Below are positions 10,701-22,600 of a stretch of 64,000 nt of DNA, piece after piece. Position numbers and translations under genes: made by a program. This DNA is from Verrucomicrobiaceae bacterium (GTDB taxonomy: Bacteria; Verrucomicrobiota; Verrucomicrobiia; Verrucomicrobiales; Akkermansiaceae), in the NCBI GenBank assembly GCA_027484055.1, contig JAIXQH010000014.1, positions 124,001 through 188,000 of the forward strand. Reading direction: 5' to 3'. Numbering within the stretch: position 1 is the stretch's first letter; each line of letters begins with the position of its first letter. The notes below the pieces were generated by a model. That model saw only the letters and a program-made list of their open reading frames with translations. It was not told the origin of the DNA and searched no databases.

Positions 10701-13654
10701 TCACGGCTGCCGGTGGATTTTTCGCACGCGGTGATATCGAAGCAGGCCGCAGCTACGCGCTCAGCCGCTCCCGCAGCCTGCTTTCCAACCATCGTAGTGG
10801 CGCGGTGCAAGTCGATCTTTTCTATATCTGGCCCGCCATAGATCTCGCTATCCGCTACGGCCAATTTCTCGACGCCGAAACCCACGCCAACATCCGCGAA
10901 GTCATCCTCACCTTCAACCAATACAAGGACACCACGACCTCTAACTTGAAGACCTTGTCCTGGGTCACCCGCTTTCTCGGCGGCCAGCTTTATGGTGAGG
11001 CCGCCTTTGATGCGGCGGTGGACGGCAATGGCGTCCCCGTCACTAACGACTGGCGCCCCGCCGATCCCGACGCCCGCTCCACCCTCCTCAGCCACCTCGA
11101 TACCGTTGTCTCCTCCGGTTTCGGCGAGATCGCCTCGCGCCCCTATTTTTGGAAAAATCTCCTGCCCATCCTGAGCCTTGGTCAGCTCGCTCAGGACCCT
11201 GTCGTGCGGCAACGCGCCGCCATCGCCTACGAGGCCGGTCTAGCCCAAAATGCCGGTTACTGGCTGCGCGGCCATCTCGCCATGCCCACTTCGCGCAGCT
11301 ACCCCGACATGTTGGAACAACATCCCTCTAGCGGCGCTTCGATGGGGATGTTCTGGTATCACTTCGGCGGTGAATTGCCCGCCCTCGACAGCGAATCCGC
11401 TCTGATGACAGCCGTCATGAACCCTTCCGTCTCGCCCTTGCTCGAACTCGCCGCTTCCGACCGCGACACGCCCTTTTTCTCGCGCAGCCGCAGCGGCGGA
11501 AATTTCCTCCAGTCCTACGTCGAGAGAGACTACGCCCTTTTCGCCGACGGCCCGGTCGGTCCGAATAGCGGACAAGTTTACGCCAACGGCGTCGTCTGGA
11601 CCGACTCAGACCGCTCCCGCTCCCGCTACAGCCACCTCTGGGTCGCCAAGCCCATTCACGACGATCCTTCCTCGATCAATGTTTCCAACACCCACGGCAA
11701 GGAGTCGCGCCAGTTCAACGAAACCATCGCCCGCGACGCCTTGCTCTATAGCTTCGACATCGCTCCCCCTGCCGACCTCACCATCACCCCCACACCCACG
11801 CCCTACGGCATGGGCTACGTGCCCGGCGGCTACCGCGCCGTGGTCAACGATGCCGCCGCCACCGGCCAGATTTTTCTCCACTACGGCAGCGTGCTCATTG
11901 CCATCCGCTCCGAGCTACCCTTTGGTTGGAATCCCGCCGTCGGCATCACTTACCCCTCCGGCACAGTCCGCGCCGGCGACTCCGAGTTTCTCATTGATGG
12001 CGATACTGCCACCACTCGCCCGCCCGCTACTTTCACCACTCCGCTCACCGCCAATCTTCGTTTCGCAGTCGCGATCGAGACTGCCCGCCCCGCCGATTTT
12101 CCCGGTACCACGCCCGCCGACAAGCTCGCCGCTTTCCGCACCGCCATCCTTGCCATCCCAAAACCTTTCCGCCCCTCTGACGCTCCCACCACCGCCGTTT
12201 ACACCACCCGCCGCGGCGACCGTCTCCGCTTGACCAAAACCCAGGACGCCTCCACCTATCCCGTCACCGTCAATGGCGCGCCGGTCGAGTATGCCCTCTT
12301 CCCGCGCATCGAGAATCCCTGGATCTATCAGCCTGCTGGTTCCAACACTCTGATTTTGCGTTCCGCTGATCGCCGCGAGACCCTCGACTTCTCGACTTGG
12401 TCGCGCACCGTTGCCACCGGTTCCATCGACGTTACCCCGCCGGTCTTGGCCAACGTCCCGGCCAATTTCACCATCGCCCCCGCGCACCCGCAGCCGACCG
12501 TCACCTACGCCGCCACCGCCAGCGACGATATCGAGGGCTCCGTACCTGTGGTTTTCACTCCGCCCAGCGGTTCTGCTTTCACGCCGGGCACCACGCGCAT
12601 CGTCACCGCCACCGCCACCGATTCCAGCCTCAATTACACTCGCGCCACCTTCACTGTCACCGTTCTGCCTTACCCCACGCCGCCCGCGCCCGCCGCGCCG
12701 TGGAGCGTGCGAAACGTCGGTGTTCCGCCGCTTGTTCCGGGCTCCGCCCAACACGACGTCGCTAACCGCGTATTGATCATCTCCGGCACCGGCGGCACCA
12801 GCGGTGGCGGCACCAACGGCGACATCTGGAGCGGCACCAGCGAGGGATTTACCTACGCCTCCCGAGCCTGGACCGGCGACGGCGTTTTCACCGCCCGCGT
12901 TTGGAGTCTCAACGCCAGCGACAGCGGAGCCAAGGCAGGCATCATGGTCCGCGAGAGCAACACCACCGGCGCCAAGAACGCCATCACTTACATGAGCGCC
13001 AGTGGATCCGCTTTCTTCCAGACAAAATCTGCCACTAACGGAAATGTTGCCAGTTCCACCACCTCGGGTCGCGGAATCCCTGAGTGGGTCCGCTTGGTCC
13101 GCAGCGGCAATACTTTTACCGGCTTTTATTCCCACGATGGCATCCTATGGACTCAACAAGGAGCCGCCACCACCATCTCCATGTCCGGCCCGGATCTAAC
13201 TGCAGGTCTCGCCGTTGCCCCGCGCACGGGTGGTCAGACAGCGTCAGTCATTTTTGACAACGTGACCTTTCACACCCCGCTGGATGCTTGGCGGCTTGCG
13301 GCGTTCGGCACCGACCTCAACACCGGCACCGCCGCCGACACTGCTGACTTCGATTTCGACGGCGTGGCCAACCTCACGGAATATGCCCTCGGCACCACGC
13401 CCACCAATACCGCCTCGGCCCCCGCTACGATAGCGGTAATTTTAAATCAGAGATTACAACTCACCTTCCTCCGAGCCCGCCCGGATGTGACCTACATCGT
13501 CGAGGTCTCCTCCGGCCTGTCACCGGATTCGTGGACCACGCTCGCCACCAACCCCGGCAGCGTCGGCCAGACCGTAACCGTCATCGACACGGTCAATGTC
13601 TCCACTGCCAACCCGCCTCGCAGATTCCTGCGCCTCCGCGTCACCAGCCCATGA
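7736..13654 (+). CDS. Giant secreted PATR / lyase-like / HYR / DUF1349-like protein
   Basis: The start at 7736 (MKKSERQ..., signal peptide ending MLSAQGA) gives 1972 aa; the ORF-track start at 7628 adds 36 residues before the signal peptide. Residues 1-960 are PATR beta-helix. About 968-1560 is a different kind of region: a helical stretch rich in Trp and Arg (from AQRREWLLTRVADD) followed by a beta-sandwich, the layout of (alpha/alpha)-toroid polysaccharide lyases, though I see no diagnostic catalytic motif. About 1565-1648 is a HYR-type Ig domain (DVTPPVLANVPANF). About 1655-1845 is a concanavalin-like, DUF1349-type domain. The last 120 residues are the shared C-terminal module (TADFDFDGVANLTEYALGT ... 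RRFLRLRVTSP). It is the first gene of a tightly packed run and its stop overlaps the next ATG. An enzyme embedded in an adhesin is the working idea. Confidence 0.72.
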   Translation: MKKSERQKPKPLVMGTILRTSLIMQAVMLSAQGADFYFDVNGASPGSGVASGGSYAWSGAFWSTATDGTAATGTLPTRNTSYFSAGVDGEGSFTVTGATSETGSVVVQEGNVTLQSLTRIFNNGSVLRTLAGTSLTIQNSPDFYNNGVTFDTAADTTITIAGTSSGSRKALLTKTGPGRVIFQGVNSGGSGGTLTIHNGEYRIQNSASVADGASVVNSGGTLSLANNIAPTRGLTLNGSGYISAGALRSVSGSNSWNGLLTLGSATRIHADPGASLTLNPAAGNSVTGAFPLALGGSGTITVSKPISAVASLTKDGAGVAILAAPNPFTGPTTVSVGSLRFSETSGVLATVGGSLAVNATVEVVNAASQTWSTPLSGGTAGRFVKQGGGRLTLSGSHWFAGTVAIQSGTLTLATGSSVSSVARFDVSANSTFDVSAVPGFALVSSQTLSGVGNVTGSITTQAGSVLDLTPGTPLTVTGAMTITSGTAVRAPAALVNGTYPLIRTTGGTLTTSPSGLSVVGFVSPTQVASLELNGGATELSLVVATNPYSSRALTWMGDGSENFWDNATSSTWRTNSMPVVFTTSDTLTFDQTGSANPTVNLTGTLVPGSVTVSSNTDYTLTGEGRIAGPTALSKSGTGKLILTGSHTFTGGTSLIGGTLELRATGALGTGPFTNTATLALAPPTSLTFGNTVSGSGALVVSGGSATVAGNNSAFTGPATVSSGTLTLGHVSALGTAVGATTISSGATLDLAGLAVGAEPVVLAGGILANTSAPVASLAGPLTVSSASSLVTASELTLSGALGGNAALEISSGVLRINGNSATNTGWVTVASGATLAGSGSLGGGLIVAGTLAPSTGIAVVAALTVQGNSTLQSSSTTRLRIQKASGVASSDRLVVGGTLTLGGTLAITISGQALAAGDTFTLFTAGSLSGSFSAVQLPYLYGDLQWDRSTLATHGVVRVIALPAVSTQAQRREWLLTRVADDPGGVDGFTAAGGFFARGDIEAGRSYALSRSRSLLSNHRSGAVQVDLFYIWPAIDLAIRYGQFLDAETHANIREVILTFNQYKDTTTSNLKTLSWVTRFLGGQLYGEAAFDAAVDGNGVPVTNDWRPADPDARSTLLSHLDTVVSSGFGEIASRPYFWKNLLPILSLGQLAQDPVVRQRAAIAYEAGLAQNAGYWLRGHLAMPTSRSYPDMLEQHPSSGASMGMFWYHFGGELPALDSESALMTAVMNPSVSPLLELAASDRDTPFFSRSRSGGNFLQSYVERDYALFADGPVGPNSGQVYANGVVWTDSDRSRSRYSHLWVAKPIHDDPSSINVSNTHGKESRQFNETIARDALLYSFDIAPPADLTITPTPTPYGMGYVPGGYRAVVNDAAATGQIFLHYGSVLIAIRSELPFGWNPAVGITYPSGTVRAGDSEFLIDGDTATTRPPATFTTPLTANLRFAVAIETARPADFPGTTPADKLAAFRTAILAIPKPFRPSDAPTTAVYTTRRGDRLRLTKTQDASTYPVTVNGAPVEYALFPRIENPWIYQPAGSNTLILRSADRRETLDFSTWSRTVATGSIDVTPPVLANVPANFTIAPAHPQPTVTYAATASDDIEGSVPVVFTPPSGSAFTPGTTRIVTATATDSSLNYTRATFTVTVLPYPTPPAPAAPWSVRNVGVPPLVPGSAQHDVANRVLIISGTGGTSGGGTNGDIWSGTSEGFTYASRAWTGDGVFTARVWSLNASDSGAKAGIMVRESNTTGAKNAITYMSASGSAFFQTKSATNGNVASSTTSGRGIPEWVRLVRSGNTFTGFYSHDGILWTQQGAATTISMSGPDLTAGLAVAPRTGGQTASVIFDNVTFHTPLDAWRLAAFGTDLNTGTAADTADFDFDGVANLTEYALGTTPTNTASAPATIAVILNQRLQLTFLRARPDVTYIVEVSSGLSPDSWTTLATNPGSVGQTVTVIDTVNVSTANPPRRFLRLRVTSP

Positions 13655-16600
13655 CCCGCCCCCTTTACAGTCTCCCTCCTTTTGATTCTTCCCGTTGGCT
13701 TTTCTCGATGAAATTCCTCCTAACGTTCCTCTGCGTTTTCCCCGCCCTATCAACTTTGCGGTTGGTCGCCTCCACGCCGCAATTCCCCGTCCCGGTCACC
13801 ATCAATCCGGACCAGTCTATCACCTATAACCCCACGCCCAAGGGCGACCGCATCCCCGATTTCTCCACCGTCGGCTACAACTACGGCAACTCCCCCCTCC
13901 CCGGCGAACCCGGCGGCTACGCGGTCCCCGTCCTCGTCACCCTCTCCCCCCAGCCCGGCGACCAGACCGACCGCATCCAGGCCGCCATCGACTTCATCTC
14001 CGCCAAGCCGCTCGTGAACGGCTTTCGCGGCGCCCTCCTGCTCAAGGCCGGTCGCTGGGACATCCATTCCATCAACCGGCTCTACGTCCGCGCCTCCGGC
14101 GTCGTCATCCGCGGCGAGGGCGATCACCCGCTCACCGGCACTCGCCTCTACGCCCTCGGCACCATCAACGAAAACACCAACGGCGCCACTCTCCCCCGCG
14201 CCCCGCTCTTCACTTTCAGCGGCGGCTCCAACACCGCCAACTCCACCGCCCGCTCCCTCGTGGACGCGGTCTACGTGCCGTCCGGAGTCAACGTCATCCC
14301 CGTCAACGGCCATCCTTTCACCGTCAACCAGCGCGTCCAGGTCCGCTGGCCCGGTTCCGTCGCCTGGCAAAAGGCCAGCCTCTACAAAACAGACGCCAAC
14401 GCCGACGCCGATCCTGCCATCACTTCCTCGCGCATCGTCACCGCCGTCACACCGAACTCCATCACCCTCGACGCGCCCATCACCACGCCCCTCGACCCCG
14501 CCTACGGCCGCGGCTACGTCGTCCCCGTCACCGCCTTTGGCAACATAACCAACGTCGGTATCTCCAACTGCTACTTCGAGAGCGCCTACGCGAGCGACAG
14601 CGACGAAACCCACGCCGCCAACGCCGTCGTCTTCAACAACGTCGAGGACGGCTTCATGCACAACTGCACCGCCCGCTTTTTCACCTATTCCATCGCCTCC
14701 GTCGGCACCAGCACGCGCAAGATCACCGTCAACCGCAGCCAATACCTCGACGGCGTCTCCCGCCTGATCGGTGCCCGCCGCTACAGCTTCCTTCTCTCCG
14801 GCGAACTGGGCCTCGTCTCCAATTCCATCTCCCGCTACGGCCGCCACGCCTTCGTCTCCAGCTGGCCCGCCGTCCCCGGCCCCATCGTGTTCGTCGACAG
14901 CACCGCCATCGGCAGCTACAACGAGTCCGGAGCCCACCTCGATTGGAACAACGGCGGTCTCTGGGACAACATCACCGACAACAAGCTCCAGGTGAAATTG
15001 GAGCGCCCCTCCGCCTCCTGCGTCGCTTGGAACTGCATCCTCAACAGCATCACCTTTGAGAACATGCCGCTCTCGCCGAACTGGTCCCTCGGCACCACCA
15101 CCGCGAGCGGCGGGCCCGCCACGTGGATCAACTCCGTCTCCGGCGGCGCCTACGCCTACACCGCCCCTTTCCTCGGCAAGGCCGAACAATGGTCCAACGG
15201 CACCCGCATGTCCGTCCGCTCCCTTTACGAGAACCAGCTCAACACCCGCCTCGCCGCCGCCGGCAACCCCCACCGCTACGCCGCCAATCCCGCCACCCGC
15301 GTCAACTACCTCCCCGCCTTCCGCACTCCCGCCCAGCTCTTCGCCTCTTCCGGCACGGCCTGGTCCTACCAGGTTCCCGTATCCAACCTCATCCCCTACA
15401 CCCGCAGCCCCAACTACACCGCCACCGGCCTTCCCTCCGGCGTCACCATCAACGCCACCACCGGCCTGATCTCCGGCACCCTGCCATCGGTCGCCGCGGA
15501 CACGAATTACAACCTCACCCTCACCGCCCGTAATATAGACGGCACTACGACCAGGGCCATGATACTCACCGTCCGCCCCGCCGGCACCGCCAAGGTTCCG
15601 CTCGGCATGTCCGTCGAGGCCGACACCAACCGCACCGTCACCATCGATGTCCGCGGCCTCGGCGCTTCCCCAGTGCCCATGGTCCCCGCCTCCCGCCTGC
15701 TCGCCCCGCTGATCGTTCGTAAGGGCTACACTTCCGATTTCACCGGCGTCGCCTACACCGCCACCGACGTTCCCGTGCCCGTCCGCGGCGTTCTTTCCAT
15801 CGAGGGCCTCACTTCACCGGTCACCATCACCTACAACGGCTCCACCACCCTGCCCACCGCCCCGGGCTTCTACGACATCGTCGCCACGCTCGACGACCCC
15901 GTCTACTCGGCCTCCGCCACCGGCCGTCTCCTCATCACCAACGCCACCGCCGTCACCGTCACTCTCAACAATACCGCCGCGCCCACCGCCGCCTCCCCCG
16001 TCACCGCCACCTCCACCCAGCCCGCGATCACCCCGGTCATCACCTACGACGGCTCCCTCTCGTTCCCCACCGCCACCGGGCTCTACACTGCCAAGGCCGT
16101 CGTGGCCGACCCCGAGTATTTCGGCTCCCGCCTCGCCCTCTTCGGCGTGCCGCCGCAGATCACCCAGCAACCCGCTTCGCTCACCGTCAACCAGGGCGCC
16201 CCGGCCGCCTTCTCCGTCGTCGCCACCGGTATCGCCAGCACTTTCCAATGGCGCAAAAACGGCGCCCCCATCCCAGGCGCCACCTCCGCCACTTTCGCCA
16301 TCGCCTCCACCCAGGGCTCGGACACCGCCTCCTACGACGTCGTCGTCACCGACCAGACCGGCATCACCACCTCGGCGACGGTCACTTTGACCGTTATCGT
16401 GCCGCCCCAGATCACCCAGCCGCCTGCCTCCATCAACGTCGCCCAAGGCGCTCCCGCCACCTTCAACGTCGCCGCCACCGGCGGCGCCCTCGCGTATCAA
16501 TGGCGCAAGGACACCTCTCCTATCTCCGGCGCCACCTCCGCCAGCTTCACTTTGCCTGCCACCTCCACGACCGACGCCGGCTCCTACGACGTCGTCGTCA

Positions 16601-19600
16601 CCAATTCCCAGGGCACCGCCACTTCCGCCTCCGCCACCCTGACCGTCGTCCTTCCTCCGCAAATCACCCAGCACCCGCTCTCCCAGACCGTCAACCAGGG
16701 CACCGCGACGTCCTTCACCGTCACCTCCACCGGCATCGGCAACACCTACCAATGGCGCAAGGCGACCGCCCCCATCCCGGGCGCCACTGCCACCACCTAC
16801 ACCCTTCCCTCGCCCCAAGCCAACGACGCCGCCTCCTACGACGTGGTCGTCACCAACATCGCCGGAACCGCGACATCCAACGCCGCCGTTCTCACCGTCA
16901 TCGTCCCCCCGCAGATCACCCAGCAACCGCAGCCGCAGGTCGTCACCCTCGGCGCGTCCGCCACCTTCACGACCGCAGCCAGCGGCCTATCCGCTACCTA
17001 CCAGTGGCGCAAGGGCGGCACCCCTATCTCAGGCGCCACCGCCAGCACCTACACCATCCCGTCCGTGCAGACCGCGGACGCCGGCTCCTACGACGTGGTC
17101 GTCACCAATCCCGCCGGCACCGCGACCTCCTCCGCCGTCGCCCTCACTCCCCTCAATCCGAGCGGTATCCAAAAACTGAATAACACCACCGCGCTCGACC
17201 TCCCCGGCAGCTGGACCGGCGGCATCGTGCCCGGCCTCTACGACACCGCGTCATGGAACGGCACCTACACCAGCGGGACCGTCGGCGTCGGCGCCGGTCT
17301 CTCCGTCGGTCGCCTCCAGCTTCTCTCCCCTTCGACCGCCATCACTCTCAACACCGGCACCGGTCCGCTCACCCTCGGCGGCGGCGGCCTCGACCTCTCC
17401 GTCTCCACCCAGAGCCTCACCGTCAACGCTCCGGTCATTCTCAGCGCCTCCCAGACTTGGACCGTCGCCACCAGCCGCGTGCTCAACCTCAACAGCGTCG
17501 TCTCCGACGGCGGCTCCGCCTTCGGCCTCACTTTCTCCGGCGCCGGCTCCAGCGTCCTCTCCACCAACAACACCTACATCGGTCCCACCACGCTCACCGC
17601 TGGCACCCTCCACCTCGGCGCGACCGCCGGCACCACCAGCGGCTCGGTCGCCGGCCCCTTCGTCCTCGGCGGCGGCACGCTGCGCTCGAACCGCACCGAC
17701 GCCCACTCCCCCCTCGGGGGCGCTCTCACCGCCACCGCCGGCACTCTCCAGGTCAACAACGCCAGCGCCGTCTTCACTCTCAACTCCACCAACCTGCCGC
17801 CCGGCTCCACCAACGTTTTCACCACCCTCACCGGCGTTTCCGGCGCCACTTTCGTCGTGGACGGCGCGCCCACCTCCACCCTCGGCTTCGGCGGCAGCGT
17901 GGGCGGCATGAATCTCACGGTCAAAAACGGCACGGTTAACTTCTCCACCAACGGCGGCGCCTTCAACTTCCGCATCGAGGGCGGCTCCTTCACCTCCACC
18001 GCCGCCGATCGTTTCCAACTCGCCACCGCCAACCAGACTTTCACCGTCACCGGCGGCTCGGCCAACCTCACCGCCAGTTCCCAATTCGGCTTCCGAGTCG
18101 GCGGCAGCGGCAGCCCCACCCAGGCCGGCGCTCAAACCGTCATCGCCACCCAGTCCGGCGGCACCGTTTCGGTGGCCGGCTTCAACCTCGGCGGCACCGA
18201 CACCACTCTATTAAAGAGCCCTTCCTACACCTTGAGCGGTGGTATCCTTTCCGCCACTACAAATCTTCAAATCGGCGCCGACTCCGGAGGCAATGGCACC
18301 TCCACCTTCACTTTCTCCGGCGGCAAACTCGTCGTCCCCGGCACGATCAGCGGCGCGCAATCCGGCGCGAAACAAATCTTCGCCTTCACCGGCGGCAATC
18401 TAGTCTCCGGCACGCTGAACGCCACCAACCTCCGCTTCTCCGAACTCTCCTCCAACGGCACCCTCAACCAGACCGGCGGCACCCTCGCCCCCGGCGACCT
18501 CGGCACCCCCGGCCGCACCGCTATCACCGGAAGTTACATCCTCGGTGCCAACGCCACTCTCTCCCTCGACCTCGGCGGCAACTCCACCGCCACCACGTTC
18601 CAGGGCACTGCCAGCCAGTTCGACAACGTCACCGTCTCCGGCACCACCACCCTCGGCGGCAATCTTTCCGTTGCCCTGACCAACGCCTACCTCCCCGCCA
18701 ACACCACCACCGTTACCGTCCTCACCTCCACCGGAACTCTCACCGGAGCCTTCGCCAACGTCCCCTTCGGCTCCCGCCTCCTCGTCGCCGACGGCCAGGG
18801 CAGCTTCCTCGTCAGTCAGTTGGGCAACACCGTCACGCTCTCCGCCTTCCTCCCTGTCGTCGTCACGCCTTTCGTCACCCCGGGCGTCAGCTCCAACCTC
18901 CTCGATTGGTCCGGCTCCATGGCCCTCAGCTACGATCTCGACCGCGCCCTCTCCGCCGGCGGTCCCTTCACTCGCCTCGCCACCGGCCTCGCCGCCACGC
19001 AGTTCACCGACTCCACCATCGTTCCCGGCACCCAATACTACTACCGCCTTTCCGGCACCGACAGTTTTGGTCGCACCTCCACCGTCATCTCCGGCCCGCC
19101 TCCCGCCTCGCCGACCTCGCTAGCCGTCACCCCCGGCTTCACCACCACCGCCCTGACGTGGAGCCCCGTCTCCGGCGCAACGGGCTATCGCATTCGACGC
19201 GCCCTCGCCGACTCCGGCCCCTTCGTGCTGGTCGCCTCGCCCGTTTCCCCCGCCTACACCGACACCGCCCTCACTACCGGCGTCACATATTACTACACCG
19301 TCACCGCCCTCAACGGCTCCGGCGAATCCGCGCCTTCCGCCGTAGCCTTCGCCACTCCTTTCCCCGGCACCGCCACCAAGGCCAACAACACCACCGCCCT
19401 CGACCTCGGCTCCAGTTGGTCCACCGCCACCGTCCCGACCGCGTCCGACACCGCCCTCTGGAACGGCACCTACGCCAACGCCACCGTCTCCGTCGGCTCC
19501 GGTCTGTCCGTCGCCCAGCTCCGCCTCACCAGCCCCTCCCAGGCCGTCAACCTCAACGCCGGCACCGGCCCGCTTAACCTCGGCGCGGGCGGCTTCGAAC

Positions 19601-22600
19601 TCTCCACTTCCACACAAAATCTAACCGTCAACGCGCCGCTCATCCTCGCCGACACCCAAACCTGGACTGTCAACACCGGCCGCACCCTCACCCTCAACGG
19701 CAACATCTCCGAGTCCGACCCCGAGACCGCCCTCACCAAATCCGGCTCCGGTCTCCTCGTCCTCGCCGCCTCGTCCAACTCCTGGACCGGCCCCACCCTC
19801 GTCACCGCCGGCACGCTGCGCCTCGACGCCAACGCCGTCCTGGGCCTCGCCCCGGGCACCGGCGAATCCACCGCCTCCCTCTCAAGCCTCAGCATCGCCT
19901 CCGGCGCCACTCTCACCGGCACCGGCTTGGTGAATTGCCCCGTCAACATCAGCGGCACTCTCGCCCCCGGCCTCCTCGGCGCGGGCACGCTCACCCTTCA
20001 AGACTCCCTCACCCTCGCCTCAACCAGCTCCACCACCGTCTCCATCCACCGTTCGTCCCCCGCCGCCTGCTCTTCCGTCACCGGCCTCACCACCGTCAAC
20101 TACGGCGGCACTCTCACCGTCACCAACACCGGCCCGGGCCTCGTCACCGGCGACCGCTTCGTGCTCATCGGCGCGACCTCCTACAGCGGTGCCTTCGCCA
20201 CCCTCAACCTCCCCGCGCTCGACCCCGGCCTCTCCTGGGACACTTCCGGCCTGCCCGTCGACGGCAGCATCCTCGTCCGCTCCTCCGTGAACGTCCCGTC
20301 CACCAAATACTGGGACACCTCCGCCACCACCGGTCTCCAGGGCGGCTCCGGCACTTGGGATGTCCTCGCCTCCGCCAACTGGAATCCCGCCGCCGACGGC
20401 ACCGGCACCCGCACCTCGTTCTGGCATTTCGACTCCGCCGTCTTCCAAAACGGCGTCACCAACACCATCACCCTCGCCGGCCCCGTCGCCGTCACCGCCC
20501 TCACCCAATCCGCCAACGGCACCGCCACCACCCTCAACGGCGGCATCCTCGTCCTCGCCGGCCCCACTCCGCTCAGCAACGGCGTCCCCAACGGCAACTC
20601 CACTCTCTCCATCCAGGCCCCCGTCCGCATCAACAACCTCCCCGTCACCCTCGCCGCCGTCCAGCCCGTCCTTCTCGGCCAGGGCCTCGGCGGCTCCGGC
20701 AACATCACCAAAACCGGCAACGGAACCCTCACCGTCACAGGCGACAGCGACTGGAGCGGCGCCCTCGCCCTCGACGGCGGCACCACCCGCTTCAACGGCG
20801 CCACCCCCGGCCTCTCCCGCCTCACCTTTGGCTCCGTCGCCGCCACCGTATCCAGTTCCACCTTACAACTCACCGCTGACGCCGACCTTACCTCCCTCGC
20901 CGTCCAGAACCTCGGCGCCAACACCCTCGACATCGCCGCCGGCAAGACCCTCTCCGTCACCGGCCCCGTCATCCTCGGCCTCAACGCCAACACCGCCAAC
21001 ATCACCGCGAGCACCGTCACGTCCATCGCCTTCACCGGCGGCGGCTCCGCCTCGTTCAGCAATCTCGCCGGCAGCTTCATCGTCGCCGGCGGCAACAAGG
21101 GCGGCATCGTCACCGCCGATTTCTCCGGCCTCTCCTCCCTAGTCATCGATACCGGCCCCGCCGGCAACATCTTCCTCGGCGTCAATCTGTCCGTCACCAG
21201 CGACACTCTTCGCCTCGCGCCCGACTCCACCCTCACCGCCGCCAACTTCTACGTCGGCGACGCCAACACCGGCGGCACCCACTCCCTCGTCCTCGGCTCC
21301 AGCGACAACATTTTCAACATCGACAACCTCTACGTCGGCCAGCGCCCCGGCGTCAGCAACCGCTCCGACGGCTCCGTCACCTTCCCCCCCGGCACCCCCA
21401 ACGCCACCCTCCGCCTCCGCGACGCCGATGGAGTCAACCGCGCCAACCTCCAGCTCAACGACAACAGTTCCACCACCGGCCGCCTTCTCACCACCACTTT
21501 TGACGTCTCCGGCCGCTCCGCCGACCTCCTCCTCAACACCCTCGTCGTCGGCCGCCGCAACGCCAGCAGCAGCCCCGCCCAGGTCACCGCCGACACCTTC
21601 CGCTGGGATCGTGGCACCCTCGATGTCCTCCAACCCGTCGTCCTCTCTCAAGCCCCCGCCGCCGCGCAAAAAACCCACGTCGGCTCCATGAACATCGGCT
21701 CGGCCAACTCCACCCTGGCCGACATCGCCATCTTCCGCGGCGGCATCGTCGTCGCCGAAAACCGCTCCACCGTCACCACCGCCGGCGCCGCCACCCAGGC
21801 CACCCTCACCATCGGCGGCGGCTCCATCACCAGCGCCGACATCACCCTCGGCGACATCTTCACCCTCACCGCCCCCACCAGCGGCACCCGGCAATCCCTC
21901 GCCATCCTCAACGTCACCGGCGGCACCCTCACCCTCACCGCTCCCCTTCGCTCCGGTTCCTCCGGCGGCCCCGGCTCCAAGACCGCCACCCTCACCCTCG
22001 ACGGCGGCACGCTCGACCTCGGCGGCAACGCCCTCGGCGGCACCGGCCCCTCCGCCCTCACCACCCTCAACTTCCTCTCTGGCACCCTCGCCAACGTCGC
22101 CTCCATCAACAGCACCTCCGGCCTCGCCAAAACCGGCAACGGCACCCTCACCCTCGCCGGCACCAACACCTTCACCGGCCCTGTCTCCGTCTCCTCCGGC
22201 ACTTTCGTTCTCGCCCCCGCCGCCACCGCCACCACCTCGATCACCGTCGCTTCCGGTGCCACCATCGTGCCCGCAGGCACGATCGCCGGCAACCTCACGT
22301 TGCCCGTCGGCGCGACTTGGCGCGTGCGGCTCGACTCCGCCACCGCCTACGACCAGCTCACCCTCGCCGGAGCAAACTCCACCGCCACTCTCGGCGGCAC
22401 CTTGGACATCGTCGCCGCGCCCGCTCTTCCCGCCGGCACCCGCTTCCGCATCCTGCGCAATCAGGGCAACTCCGCCGCCCCCGTATCCGGCTTCTTCGCT
22501 GGCCGCGCCAACCTCTCACCTTTCACCGCCTCCGGCCGCACTTGGTATCTCGACTACGCCGTTGGCTCCGGCGGCGACGTGGACCTAGTCCTTGCAAGCG

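Noticed and set aside
11915-13135. 406-aa minus-strand ORF
   Set aside because: It is antisense to the 1972-aa protein and made of Gly/Ala/Asp/Arg runs caused by third-position GC bias.
13750-15273. 507-aa minus-strand ORF opposite the giant gene, rich in Gly, Val, Asp and Ala
   Set aside because: It is a mirror of the GC-rich plus-strand codons (GCC/GTC/ACC). The composition is low complexity, with no domain or signal, while the plus strand has clear beta-helix structure.
16150-17157. CRISPR-like array
   Set aside because: The 252-bp regular units encode Ig domains in frame; there are no short identical repeats with unique spacers.
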